Shown: positions 1 to 10,883 of the stretch, piece after piece | How positions within the stretch are numbered: position 1 is the first letter of the stretch | Layout: each line of letters begins with the position of its first letter | Origin: Carex sylvatica | Taxonomy: Eukaryota; Streptophyta; Magnoliopsida; Poales; Cyperaceae | Assembly (NCBI GenBank): GCA_964058845.1 | Contig: CAXKVR010000779.1 | Location: 1-27,391, forward strand | Direction: 5' to 3' | Length of the DNA stretch: 27,391 nucleotides | Notes under the pieces: generated by a model | Database searches by the model: none | What the model was told of the DNA's origin: nothing | The model's input: only the letters and a program-made list of their open reading frames with translations | Position numbers and translations under genes: made by a program

Positions 1-1133
1 ATCTTGTTTGTAGGTTAAAAAAATTAATTTATGGACTTATGCAATCTCCAAGAGCATGGTATGGCAAACTATCTCAATATTTAATCTCTTGCAATTTTAA
101 AATTAGCAATGCCGATCACTCATTGTTTACCAAAAGTGAAGGAAATACTATAACCCTTGTCTTAGTATACGTAGATGATTTAATAATTACCGAAAATAAT
201 TTAGAAGCAATTAGAAAAATCAAACTCCAATTAAAAGAAAATTTTGACATTAAAGATTTAGGATATTTAAAATATTTTCTAGGAATAGAAGTAGCTTTTT
301 CAAACAAAGGTTTATTAATTTTACAAAGGAAATATACCTTGGATTTATTAAAAGAAACCAGTAAACTAGGCTGTAAACCGGCCTACACCAATAGATAATA
401 AATATAAGTTAAATACCAAGGATGAAGAGCCCTTAGAAAATATAAACAAATTTCAAAGACTTGTAGAAAAACTAATTTATCTCACGGTAACCTGTCCGAA
501 TATTTCTTTTTTCTTAAGCCAAGTTAGTAAATTTATGCATTCACCAAGAACATCACATTTAGAAGCCATAAATAGAATTTTGAGATATTTAAAAGGAAAT
601 TTCAGAAAGGGAATATGAATGAAGAATAATAATTCTAATGCAATATGTGGCTATTCCGATGCAGATTGGGCCGGTAGCTTTGATAGAAAATCCACCACCG
701 GCTTTTGTATATTTGTAGGCGGAAACTTAGTCACATGAAAAAAAAAAAAAAATATATCGTGGCATGATCAAGCGCGGAAGATGAATATCGAGCCCTGACA
801 TCAACTGCAAGTGAATTGATATGGCTCAAGCAATTGCTCAAAGACATGGGAATCAACGTCGATCAACCCATGAAAATGTATTGTGACAACAATTCCGCAC
901 GTCACATTGCTCTAAATCCCGTATTTCACAAACAAACCAAACACATAGAAGTTGATTGTCACTTTATTTGAGAGAATGTCAAATCCAAAAAAATAGAAAC
1001 GCCATTTGTTCTAAGTGAAGATCAACTAGCAGATGTTTTTACAAAAGAATTATATCCAAAACCATTTGAAGAAATCACAAGCAAGCTAGAATTATTCAAT
1101 ATTTATAATTCTAGCTTGAAGGGTGTTGAATAA
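1..1133 (+). pseudogene. Ty1/copia retrotransposon pol remnant (reverse transcriptase end plus RNase H)
   Basis: This is the 3' part of a copia-type polyprotein that begins left of the window. The reading frame is open from base 3, before the first ATG at 39, and shows LYGL-type and SPRAWY residues of reverse transcriptase, then the catalytic YVDD motif near 167-178. The frame shifts by one base near 385-395, where KPAYTNR replaces the usual KP..TPID motif. Downstream, RNase H landmarks follow in order: YSDADWAG (about 652-675), a tract around 730-760, SSAEDEYRAL, YCDNNSA, the HKQTKHIEVDCHFI region, and LADVFTK. Four in-frame TGA codons interrupt it (near 616, 736, 766 and 969). Two sit where the family has Trp and two where it has Arg. 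The element therefore cannot encode a working polymerase. The left half and 5' LTR lie outside the window. Confidence 0.93.
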
Positions 1134-1346
1134 ATGATCTTAGAAATAATTTATTATAAGTCAAGGATTTATATGTAAAATATATAGAATAGTTTAGATA
1201 GTTACTGTAGCAGAAAATGGAGAAGTCTCCAACGGTCATATTGACCCTGTAAAATATATATAGACACTGTGTAACAAAAAAATAAATAATTTTTTCAATA
1301 AAAAAAACATACTGTCTCTTCAGCTTTTATATCTCAAAAAATAACA
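1124..1346 (+). repeat. 3' LTR of the copia element
   Basis: The segment starts with TGTTGAATAAATG directly after a purine-rich tract (TTGAAGGG, polypurine-tract-like) at the end of the pol frame, and ends with AATAACA, so the ends form the usual TG...CA with short inverted TGTT/AACA. It holds a TATA-like stretch (TATATATAGAC near 1255) and a poly(A)-rich 3' part, as expected of an LTR promoter/terminator. At about 223 bp it is within the short range of copia LTRs. The 5' partner is outside the window, so the right edge is inferred from the CA end only. Confidence 0.7.
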
Positions 1347-1711
1347 AAATAAGTAGAGACTTCTAGAAACATGAAGTTGACTCTTTTGTTGACTGTACAG
1401 TCTGTACACATATGCTGTCTGAATATCCTTTAACCTACTAATTTTATTTCATCATTGCGGACCTTCTTTCACCTGTAAATGATTTTGTGCATCATTCTTT
1501 CTTTTTGAAATCATGGGTTGGAGGACATTCTGATTCATTCTTTTAGAAATATGGTCTAAGATCATGAACGGAAGTAAAGTACCGTTGATCCCATTATCTA
1601 ATCACAATTATTGGGTCCCAATTTATGCATTCAATGCATCTCATCTCTCGCATGACATTCAATATTTCAATAGCAATTTAATTAACTAAGTTTATGAACA
1701 TGTAATATAAT
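1347..1711. other. AT-rich intergenic DNA, nothing recognised
   Basis: No open frame with protein-like composition, RNA gene or repeat structure was recognised between the copia LTR and the following inverted-repeat element. Confidence 0.6.
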
Positions 1712-2014
1712 TAGAATTTTTTTTAAATAGAACTGTTTTTTAAAAATTTAACATAACAAGTACTTAAACTATAAAAAAAAAACTCGTAAAAAACTATTTT
1801 TTTTTACCAATTTCTAGAATCGGTGACGTAAAAAACTCCACATTTATCACTATTGATGGTCTGAAAATGGCTCCACCGATCCTTCGTGGAGAAATTTTTT
1901 TTTTTTGCCTCCACCGATTCCTAAGATCGGTGAAATCTTTTTCTATAATTTTAACACAAATAGTGCTTATTTTGTTAAAAAGTTTAAAAACATTTCTATT
2001 TAAAAAAAATCCTA
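1712..2014. mobile_element. MITE-like foldback element, about 300 bp
   Basis: The two halves are imperfect reverse complements. The left arm begins TAGAATTTTTTTTAAATAGA and the right arm ends with the complement of TAGGATTTTTTTTAAATAGA; the match continues inward through AAAATTTAACA..AAGTACT, and the GAATCGGTG motif (about 1818) pairs with CACCGATTC (about 1913). The apex (about 1840-1885) also carries a CTCCAC/GTGGAG hairpin. There is no coding capacity. I could not see a convincing target site duplication, so the superfamily is not assigned. The pairing is visible by eye; identity and exact ends need an alignment. Confidence 0.7.
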
Positions 2015-3079
2015 CAATTTTCATATAAATGAATTGATGTAATTCCCATTATAAAAATACATAAATATGTTTTGACAATTCTCCATCATCATTCGAGTTG
2101 GACACCATTTAATTTGGTGAACAATATATGCTTACCTTTGATACTATCATAATTTCCTTTTTTTTTGTAAAGAAGAGTGTTAAGTCTTCCAATTTAGTTA
2201 TCTACCACTCTACCAGGTATATATTTCTAATCAAATTTGAAATCTGAATACGTACCAAAATTTAGATCTCATGTCAGAAAATGAAAAAGTAAACAAACAA
2301 AAATCTATTTGGTGGTGGTTAGGAAGAGATGGTAGGAAGAATAAGGATAGCAAAAACAGAGTCGTCTCAAAACCTCAAATACTTCAACTCTCATATTAAT
2401 AATATTGCAACTACTAACAAGTCCAAATTTTTTTGGCATATAAAATTGTTTTTCGCAACCAGAAAGTTAAAGAGAAGCTTAGTTGTGCAAACCTAATTAA
2501 TTTAGCATTCCATTTTTATGGATAATTGTGCAGTGATTTGGCAGTTCTTTTGTACACGTGATTAAGACACTGCCTCAAATTTATAACCCCGTTATTGGAA
2601 TAAAAACGGATTAAATTTGACAGAGAAATATAGAAACAAAATTATTGCAAGCATTTTAAGTCACTCTTTCCGATGAAATTGAATTGCAGAAAGCCAGAAA
2701 GATCAGTGCAGGAATTTCACAAATATATAACAATTAATGTTGTGGTATTAGTCGGGACTCGGGACAATCTAAACAGAGGGTCTTAATGGGCCATGGCCTT
2801 CTATTAGTGGGCCGAGTTTTGTTTATCTCAAACGGATTTCCAGTACAGGAAATCTTACATGGGCTTTTGTTACTGTCACTCAGCTTAGAATGGCAGGTTT
2901 TCAGAAATCATATTCTACATGGGCTTATGATAGCCCTTTTACTTTTTACAGGCTTAGCGCAACTGGGATGGACGGTTTGATGGGTATCGAATAAAATTTG
3001 GTTTATGTTAAGAACCGTTTGATCAGCATTAAAATTTGTACTAACAGTTTTATAATTTGTAAAAAAATAAAATATATAT
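2015..3079. other. AT-rich intergenic DNA, nothing recognised
   Basis: No supported gene is present. A 64-codon open frame at 2786-2980 has no recognisable family, no splice context and a leucine-rich low-information composition; I treat it as chance. Confidence 0.55.
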
Positions 3080-3280
3080 ATATTTTTTAGAAATATTTTA
3101 CTATGGTAGAAAATTATTACTTTTGAATGATTTAGAATCTTTAGATCAAGTGATTTTCTACCTATTTAAAATAATAGTAAAAATAATCTATAAAAATATA
3201 AAATTTGATCTACAAGTATATTTGCATATAAAAATCATCTACTATTTAAACTTCAAAAATGAAATTATTGGTCTATATTA
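3080..3280. repeat. Truncated copy of the MITE found in sorting nexin intron 3
   Basis: The stretch matches the central and right part of the 8039-8433 element in the same orientation. Shared blocks include GTAGAAAAT..TACTTTTGAA, TAGATCAAGTGATTTTCTAC, AAAATTTGATCTACAAGTA and ATTGRTCYATA. The left terminal inverted repeat was not found, so this is a 5'-truncated or strongly diverged relic. Confidence 0.65.
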
Positions 3281-3476
3281 CTGACTAGTATGCGCTATGC
3301 ACATTATTGTAGTTTCACTCCATTATTCTTATTTACAATTCTTATTGGTGTTATTATTCTTCTTATTTGTATGCTTTTAATCGATCTACTATTCAAAAAT
3401 ATATTTACTAAACAACATTTCATTATTCGAAACTGTGCAAAAATAATACAATTTTAATTCCAACTTAAATAAGAGG

Positions 3477-3846
3477 AGGGTTTAAATGTGAAATGTCTCA
3501 TATCTTTTATATTTTATTGTATTTTGTATGCTTTATTTTATTTACAAAGTTCAAATAGTCTATCCGAACCAATTAAAATGGTCTTGGACATCAAATTCTA
3601 TATTTTTTTGAAAATATTTTACTATTTTTATAGGTACGAAACAACAGTTTCCAAATGATAAAATAATTATTTTATATCCATTTAAAACAATAGTACAATT
3701 TTACAAAAATATATGTAATTTTTTTTTTTTTGCTCCTTACACATTTTAATATGGATATCATGTTGATTGGTTCGGAACTTCAGATCGACGGTTTGGATTT
3801 TAAAAATGAAGAAAAAGCATATGAAAATAGGAGACATTTGAACCCT
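3477..3846. mobile_element. MITE with AGGGTTYAAATG termini
   Basis: Terminal inverted repeats are AGGGTTTAAATGTG at the left and the complement of AGGGTTCAAATGTC at the right. Inside, TCCGAACCAATTAAAATGGT (about 3564) pairs with ATCATGTTGATTGGTTCGGA (about 3757), so most of the approximately 370-bp element folds back. No coding frame is present. Its centre (CCATTTAAAACAATAGTA) resembles the centre of the 3080 and 8039 elements, hinting at a wider family. No target duplication was recognised. Confidence 0.75.
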
Positions 3847-5014
3847 ACAATTTATCTCCTATTTTACTTAATACTATTTTATAATTATTTGTAAATTTTT
3901 CAAACAATACCAGAATTCAGTGATATAGTGCTTCAATAATTTGACGACAAGTATATACGAAATCAGCGACACGATTTTATCATCTAGAATGACACATAAT
4001 ATCTTAATCAAGTTATTTGACAAAAAAAAAAAAGTTATGTTAATCAAGTCAAAGCCATGAATGAATTATACAAGGACAGTCCGTGGGTCCTCTAGCTCCA
4101 ATGGGGAGATGCCAAGTAAGCAAAACCACGTTTTCATATCGTAAATATAGATAAAGTAAACCAAGTCCACTTGAAATCTTCCTCGTATGGTCGGTCCTAC
4201 AGTTAACTTCTAATATACTACTCGCTCTAATATATCCGATTCCTGAAGCAAAAGCAACTAACAAATTTACTCAAATCATTATACATTGTTTTTTTTGCAA
4301 CTATTCACTATCATAAATTTACTTGGCGCAGCTAATTTTAAATATTTTTTTGGTATCTATTTCGGTTTTCTAAATTAACTATGTCATTATGCCATTATCT
4401 TCGTTATCAAATGTTTGATAATTTTATGTTTATAATTATGAACGAAGGCGTTCACAAACATATTTGACGTGTCATAAATATTTTTGATATATGCATTTAC
4501 GTCCTTCTACTCATAAAATTTTATGATTTTTGTTTAAGTATTAAATGTTAGTTGTCTTAACGTATGAAGTTGCATAATGTTTTCGAAAACAAACTAGCAC
4601 TTGTGTATTATGAAAATATTGTCTGACACTTGACATTTAATATTTTAGTGATATTCAATATTTAAGTAAAATATAAGATATTTAGGAGATAAAAAAACTA
4701 TTATTATACCTTTAAATATATCTATGAACGTATTAATTTAGAAGAAAAAAATGCATATAAAGTTGAAAATATTAGAAATAAATACATTATTAGTTAGAGA
4801 TAAATTAAGCTTTCACTTCATATTATGCATATGAAAGTATTTATACTTAACATACAATTATATTTATAATTAAATTTACAAATATTTATACTTAATATAG
4901 AAAACTTTTATCATTTTTTTTTCTAAACGATCAAAACAAAATTGAAGTTAAAAATTTGGTCGAATAACGTACAATATAAAAAAAAAATATCAACAAGTAT
5001 AGATAATTAAAGAG
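3847..5014. other. AT-rich intergenic DNA, nothing recognised
   Basis: No gene or RNA could be supported. A minus-strand open frame at 4049-4264 (71 codons) has no recognisable family. The stretch is strongly AT-biased with many short palindromes that I could not assign to an element. Confidence 0.5.
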
Positions 5015-5396
5015 GAGGGTTCAAATACCTCTATTTTTTGTGCCTTCATCATGCCTACATTTTTTAAACATTATTAACTTAAAATTCTAAACTCATATAT
5101 CAATAGATTATATATATATTATTTTCTCTGTACACATACAAAAGATGACTACATTTGTTTTAATCGATATCAAGAATTTGTAAAAAAAGTTAAAATAGAT
5201 AAATTCTGAATGTTAATTTTTCAATATATTGATTTATATAAAAACAACTGAAAACTAATAAATTTTATATTTACATATAGTGAAAATAATATATATTATA
5301 TTTAATCTTTTATTTGACGTATAAGTTTTAAAAATTCTATTATTAAAAAATTAAAAAGTAGAAGGAAACAGAAAAAATAAAAATATTTAAACCCTC
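5015..5396. mobile_element. MITE with GAGGGTTYAAATA termini, just upstream of the sorting nexin gene
   Basis: The left end GAGGGTTCAAATACC is the inverted counterpart of the right end, whose complement reads GAGGGTTTAAATATT. The arms continue to pair (CTATTTTTTGTGCCTTC with TTATTTTTTCTGTTTCC; ATATATATTATTTTCTC with ATATATATTATTTTCAC), so almost all 382 bp form a foldback. The termini match those of 3477-3846, so the two are members of one family with diverged interiors. It ends about 350 bp before the start codon at 5746. Confidence 0.78.
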
Positions 5397-5745
5397 TTCA
5401 TGATTAAAATAATATGTAAATATATAAAATGTGCACGTAAGAGCAATAAATGATATATGCAATTGGATTCATCTCATCATCATTATTATATTAATTTAGA
5501 CAGCGGATTGACATGAAAAAAAAAAAAATCACTAATTTTGTTCCCTCTCGTCTACAAATCGAAACCAGGAGCGGAGCACTTAATAGTGGCCACGTGACGA
5601 TTGATCGTTCCTCGAGTGTATTAACCTGCTGCTCGTACGCTGACCTGCGGTTCAACAGACCGTACTCGTCTTCTGTCCGATCTCACCCTTCTTGTCAAAA
5701 ACACCCTGTTGATTTCGTTTCTTCTCTTTGGTCCGACCAGTCGAC
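5397..5745 (+). promoter_or_regulatory. Upstream and 5' leader region of the sorting nexin 2 gene
   Basis: Between the MITE and the start codon the base composition changes from AT-rich to mixed at about 5560. This part contains a CCACGTGA G-box-like motif (about 5589) and pyrimidine-rich leader sequence (CTTCTTGTC, TTTCGTTTCTTCTC) just before the start. No confident TATA box or transcription start can be placed by eye. Confidence 0.45.
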
Positions 5746-8700
5746 ATGATGGCAGCTGAGTCGCCTCTCAGCCTTTCGCCATCACAAGCTAGAGAAGATC
5801 TCCAATCTCTAAACCTAGACGACGACGAGGATGAACAAACCAGCACTTCATCTTTGTTCGCCCCTCGATTAATCTCGGCAACTCGTTCCGAGCTTAACGG
5901 TGGAGATCCCCTTCTCAATCCACCTCTCTCCCCTTCTCCACCATCATCTCCTGGGCCCTCCACGGGAAGCTTCACTTCGCCTTCCTCGTCCCCAATATTC
6001 AAGCCACAGAAGATCCAGAACGGCGGGTCAGAACGCTTGGGGCTGGAGTTTACGCGGATCTCCGTTACAGACCCGCTGAAGGAGATTGACCCAAACCCGT
6101 CTTTGGCTGGTTCAAGCACTTATGTCAGTTACCTGATAACAGCTAAGTCTGTCAATGATGGGAGAGAATTTCGTGTGAGGCGGCGGTTCCGTGATGTGGT
6201 CACACTAGCAGATCGGTTAGCGGAATCTTATCGGGGATATTTCATACCCGCTAGGCCTGACAAGAGTGTAGTGGAGGGCCAGGTTTTTGCAATTATCTTA
6301 TTGAATCTCAATAATTAAATATTTTGGTAGGATTAGTTGGATGGATTATATTGCATTATAGTCCTCAATAAGTCAAGCTTCTATGTAATGAAAATTACAT
6401 AACACAGCTTACCCTATAAATCACGGATTGTAGTTTTAAACATAGGCTTAATAATAAAAAGTTGGTCCCAGTGAAAATTTGAAACTGCAATGACAATGTC
6501 CTACTGAAATATATGGGAAACATATTCATAGTAATTGGTGTAATTATCAAACTAATTCCAAATTATGCACAGAAAGTGTACTAAAAAAGTGTATTAAAAA
6601 TTAAAATTTGATTTAGGTGATGCATAGGCATGAGTTTGTGGAGCAACGGAGGACTTCACTGGAGAAATACTTGCACCGCCTCGCAGCTCACCCTATAGTG
6701 GGCCGGAGTGAGGAGTTGCGCACCTTCTTGCGAGCCCCAGCGTCAGCGTCATCTCATTCCCAAACAGACAATGAGGCGGATTCAGAGGATGGGTTGCCGG
6801 TGCCAAGCCGGCCTCAGGTAGTGAGAGATGGTTTGGTGGGGAGTGTGCCGGTAAAAGGTGGGAGGGACTTTTTTGGCATGTTTAGTAATATTAAACAGAC
6901 AGTGGTTAACGGGTGGGGAGGAAGTGGATCCGTAGCCGGGTCCCGGGTGCTGGAGGAGGACAAAGAGTTCTTGGTGAAAAAGGCCAAGGTTCTTGACTTG
7001 GCGCAACAGCTGACTACCATCTCTCAGCAGGTTTAAATCAATGCACATCTATGAAATTATTTTCTGGCTGTTTTAGTATTTGATGTTCTAATGTTTGTGC
7101 TGATGTGTACTGGTACACTTCCTTGGGTATACATCGTCTCTGATAAAAACCAGTTAGATTGATTGAACATTGTTGCCAGTATATAAATTACAACCTGCGA
7201 CTTGAAATACACAAGATTGTGGACAATATAAGACAGTAAACTCATCAGATTATGGAAGAACTTAATATCGTGCACAGTCAAGATACAGTCTGAGATTCTA
7301 TTGTCTTCTTTATTTAGTTTATTCTCTCTGGTCTAGTTTTTTTTCTTCTTCTAAATATTGGAACTTAGAGTCAAGTCAACTTAGCACTGGTTGATTTATT
7401 TCAACAGGCTGAAGCACTGGTTAAAGCACAACAAGACATGGGGGAAACGATGGGGGAAATGGGCATGACCTTTATCAAGCTATCAAAATTTGAAACTGAG
7501 CAGTCAAAATGGGAGTCTCAGACCTTGCATGCTGATGTGACCAGACAGTTTGCGCTCACTGCTGTGAAGGTCAGCCGGCTTCAGCGAGCACTTAATTCAC
7601 AAACTGTCACACATCTGGTTAGTTAACTCTTCTTTGCACTCAATTTAGAAAGCCCTTTTTTTTAAAAAAAAAAAGGCATAAAACCCGTTTCATTAATATG
7701 AAACTATTAATTACATAACAGCTACTCTACTTAAACCTAAAAGCCTAACCCTTTACCCTAAAAAACCCTTGGAATCGAGATCTCAACCACTCACACCCTT
7801 CTTCATTATTTAAGTATTCATCATATCACAACACTCTGTACCCGTAAACCGGTACAGAAAGCCCTTTTGTTATCCGAGTATTGTAGCAATGCCCTCCCTT
7901 TACAAACACATTAAGTTGCAGGTCCCGAACTTTTAGTCGAGACTTGTATTGTGGTACTAATATGTGATTAGGTATAACAAAATTCAAAACTATTAAATGA
8001 AAAATGAACCATAGACCTAGTTTTAATTTTGATGAGCAAGGCTATGGTACTATACCAAGCGCAGATTGGTCCATCCTATTTATCAATATCTTCATTTAAA
8101 AGTTCATATAGTTGATATGAACCGTCAACATGATCTCCATAGGAAAATATATTTCGAAACTAAATTTTACATATTTTAGGATCTTTTTACTATTTTTTTA
8201 AAATAGGTAGAAAATCGCTACTTTTGAACGGTCTAAAAATTTTTTTAGATCAAGTGATTTTCTACCTATCCCAAAAAATGGGTAAAATTTGTAACAAATG
8301 TAAAATTTGATCTACAAGTACACTTTCATATGGAGATCATGATGAATAGTTCAAATAAGACTATTTGATTTTAAAAATGGAGATATTGATCCATAGTACG
8401 GACCAATCCACGCTATTCATAGTACTATAGCCTCACTTCAGTTTTGAAATTATAAATTAATTGGCTCGCCTTGGGAGATTATGAGAAGATGGTTTTCTGT
8501 GCATTGTCATTACAATTTTTTTGTTAATTTCTTACAAGGGTGTCTAGTTGACAGGTTCTATTTGATGCTTTTATTTTTCTTTTAGGATACGCTGCATGAA
8601 TATTTGGGGCTGATGATCCCGATCAATAATGCATTTTCGGATCGTGCCAATGCTTTGAATACCGTGCAAACGCTCTCAGGAGATATATTGTCCTTAAATG

Positions 8701-9212
8701 CAAGGTTGGATAAACTTGAGGCTGCTTCAGTAAAAGTATTTGGCCAGGATAGGATGAAGACTTCTAAGATAGAAGAACTGAGGGAGACTGTAAGATTCAC
8801 TGAAGATGCAAAAAACAATGCTATTAGACAATATGAGCGCATCAAGGTAACTTTTTTTATCATAGTGTATACAAATTTACACATTTCTCTTGTTTTCTGG
8901 CTTATTTTTTATTTGGCATTATGCAGGAAAACAACAAATCTGAAATGCAGAGGATTGAGAAGGAGAGGCGTAGTGATTTTATGGCCATGTTAAAGGGATT
9001 TGTAAATAGTCAGGTGATGATCACATAAAAATAAAAAATAAAAACATAAAAGATACTCTTGGGATTTCCTGTGTATTGATCGTGCTCATATTTTTATACA
9101 TTATTGAATGATTTTTTTTCTTTAACTGCAGGTTGGTTATTCGCAGAGGATGGCAGTTGAGTGGGAAAAACTAGCAGATGAAACCAAACAATATGTGAGA
9201 CCAGGTCATTAA
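5746..9212 (+). CDS. SNX2: Sorting nexin 2 homologue (PX-BAR), six coding exons
   Basis: Exons, by GT/AG boundaries that keep one frame: 5746-6282, 6617-7030, 7408-7617, 8586-8846, 8927-9013, 9132-9212; 529 aa, somewhat shorter than the Arabidopsis SNX2 proteins. All five introns are phase 0. Residues 1-98 are acidic, then Ser/Pro-rich; the PX domain (about 99-218) shows RRRFRD at 145-150, which binds phosphoinositide in this family, the Pro loop IPARPDK at 167-173 and EFVEQRR at 185-191. The Vps5/BAR region (about 288-524) is coiled-coil, with TMGEMGMTFIKLSKFE, DTLHEYLGLM and VGYSQRMAVEWEKLADE. The known role is endosomal sorting as part of the retromer-associated SNX1/SNX2 dimer, on the cytosolic face of endosomes. 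The ATG at 5746 is chosen because the frame upstream lacks another ATG and homologues also begin Met-Met. Intron 3 (968 bp) hosts two transposon insertions. The coding frame is intact. Confidence 0.93.
7647..7868 (-). mobile_element. Short retroposon-like insertion in intron 3, with 13-bp direct repeats
   Basis: AGAAAGCCCTTTT occurs at 7647-7659 and again at 7856-7868, flanking about 196 bp. The inserted DNA begins with a T/A homopolymer run on the left, next to the first repeat. Read on the minus strand, it contains GAGATCTCGATTCC, which loosely resembles an RNA polymerase III B box. Direct repeats of variable length with a homopolymer end suggest target-primed insertion of a SINE-like element in minus orientation. 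The family is not recognised, and the B-box resemblance is weak. Confidence 0.5.
8039..8433. mobile_element. Foldback MITE inside sorting nexin intron 3
   Basis: Terminal inverted repeats are AGGCTATGGTACTAT on the left and the complement of AGGCTATAGTACTAT on the right. The arms keep pairing: GCAGATTGGTCCATCCTAT with GTGGATTGGTCCGTACTAT, TCAACATGATCTCCATA with TCATCATGATCTCCATA, and AATAGGTAGAAAATCGCTAC with GATAGGTAGAAAATCACTTG. The whole 395 bp can fold into a hairpin. It lies in the sense orientation of a transcribed intron, away from splice sites. No target duplication was recognised, so the superfamily is open. Relatives lie at 3080-3280 and probably 3477-3846. Confidence 0.82.
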
Positions 9213-9683
9213 AAAGACCTGGTAATTATACAATAGAGATATCGTTTTGCTCACCCATTTATTCATGTTCTAAAGCTACTTCACAATAAATACAGCCCTT
9301 CATAGCTTACTGTTTGTGGATATTGAGTGTTAATCTGTGTTCCATTTTTTTGTTTCACATCTTTTGTTTTTATTAAAAAAGAAGTGTTTCTGTACAATTT
9401 ACTGAAAATCTTAGCAAACTTTCAACTAGAACAGTATGAAAGCAACTTTTTAAGTCATTTTTGGTGGGACTAATTGATAAAGGATTGGCAACTGGTAATG
9501 GTCTCTCTGATGTACAACCAAAGTTAAATACTTGGATGGCGAGTTTCTTTAAAGAGTTGTTAAAATTCAATAATATTCTCTTCTTGTAACTTGCCCTAAA
9601 AATCAACATGATTGGAAAGCTAGATATGCGCTTAAATTTTTCTGTACGAACTGTATGCAAAATGTCTAAAAAACAATATAAAT
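9213..9683 (+). other. 3' flank of sorting nexin 2, probable 3' UTR
   Basis: Downstream of the TAA stop the DNA is AT-rich. It begins with the short GACC repeats AGACCAGGTC and AAGACCTGGT around the stop, and holds ACAATAAATACA near 9281, which includes an AATAAA-type signal. No other feature was recognised before the hAT MITE. Confidence 0.45.
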
Positions 9684-10059
9684 CAGTGTAACAAAATGTG
9701 GCCTATGCGGCTGCATATGCGTATGCGGTTCCGAACCGCATAGAAAATTAATACGTGGTTTCGCATATGTAGCCTCATATTTGGCTGCATAATTTTGACC
9801 GCATACCGCATATGATCCGCATAAAATTTTTGTTGTGAGATTTTTAAATCAGTGAATTTTAAAATATATATGCTTTTATCACCTTGTAGTTATATATTTT
9901 TATATCTACAAACATGTGTATTCTTATTCTTGTTATGAGATTATGCTTTCAAATATATATGAATTCTTATTTTAAAATCCGCATATGTGGCCGTATACCG
10001 TATATGCGGTATGCGGTGACTTTCCGCATACCGCATAAAAACCGCATTTTATAACACTT
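9684..10059. mobile_element. hAT-type MITE with 8-bp target site duplication
   Basis: The ends are CAGTGTAACAAAATG on the left and the complement of AAGTGTTATAAAATG on the right. The element is flanked by ATATAAAT (9676-9683) and ATATAAAC (10060-10067), a 7/8 match of the 8-bp length typical of hAT insertions. Both ends are packed with short GCATATGCGG/CCGCATA repeats in both orientations (about 9700-9810 and 9978-10046), while the middle is AT-rich and non-coding. Subterminal repeats of this kind are the usual transposase binding layout of hAT elements. With no open frame it would need a transposase supplied elsewhere. Confidence 0.85.
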
Positions 10060-10067
10060 ATATAAAC

Positions 10068-10883
10068 TGCGACTTTGGAGCGAAATTGCTTCAGCAAAGT
10101 TGCTAAACGAGTTTTGGTTCATTGAACTCGGCCATTGATTAGAAAATCGACTATTTCTGAATCGTAATTTCTTTAGAAGATATGCACACAGCATTAACGA
10201 AGATAAAAGATTTTGTTAAATGAAATATCAATTTTGAGGTGTATCTTAGTGTCAAACTTCATAAAATTTAGTCCTGCATTTGGTATATTGTTTCTAAATG
10301 TTAAGACTGGCAAATTTATACTTTCTGATATTAGTGCCTAAAAATATATGTTAGGTGTGCCTCCCATTTCACAATTTACTAGTGACAGATTATATTTAAC
10401 AAGTTTTTTGTTAGTGGGCTAATTTAAAGAGCAGACTAGAACATGACAGCTTAATTAAGAAGTGGGTTTTGTATTCAGTACGTAGACTAGTTTTAAGAAA
10501 TTAATTTTGTTATTCTCTATTTAGAGTATCTTTTGTTATGAATAACTGAATAAGTGATATCTCTTGTTAGCTCAATTCAGGTGAATACAAATTTGTTTCC
10601 TTATAAATTTGTCATTCTGTATTTCTATTTAATTTCTGCTTCTCTGTCAGTATTATAAAAACTGGTTCTATAGCCAATTTAGTTGCTGATATATTCTGTT
10701 GCTACAGCTTTTTACAGCTTTAATAATTGGTGGTTTTTTTGCTCATCACTCAAGGCTACGACCGACTTACCTAGGATACACTTCTAGATCCTTCCATCGC
10801 AGCAAGACCACCTCTGTTTTCTCTGCTCTGCGCCTTGCACTCATACACCTCTGTTTTTTTACTGACCAATATAAAACCTTAAT
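10068..10883. other. Intergenic DNA, nothing recognised
   Basis: No gene was supported. I looked here for the upstream exons expected of the FKBP12-like remnant that follows and did not find them. A 70-codon open frame at 10699-10911 runs in a frame different from the FKBP-like one and has no recognisable family. Confidence 0.5.

Noticed and set aside
2786..2980. 64-codon hydrophobic plus-strand open frame that could be a small membrane protein
   Set aside because: No homologue recognised, no promoter or splice context, and many chance frames of this size are expected in the window.
5728..5745. Earlier start of the sorting nexin frame at 5728
   Set aside because: The codon there is TTG. The first in-frame ATG is at 5746 and matches the Met-Met start of homologues.
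5652..6119. 155-codon minus-strand open frame opposite sorting nexin exon 1
   Set aside because: It mirrors the Ser/Pro-rich coding exon on the other strand, has no recognisable domain, and the sense strand is clearly the gene.
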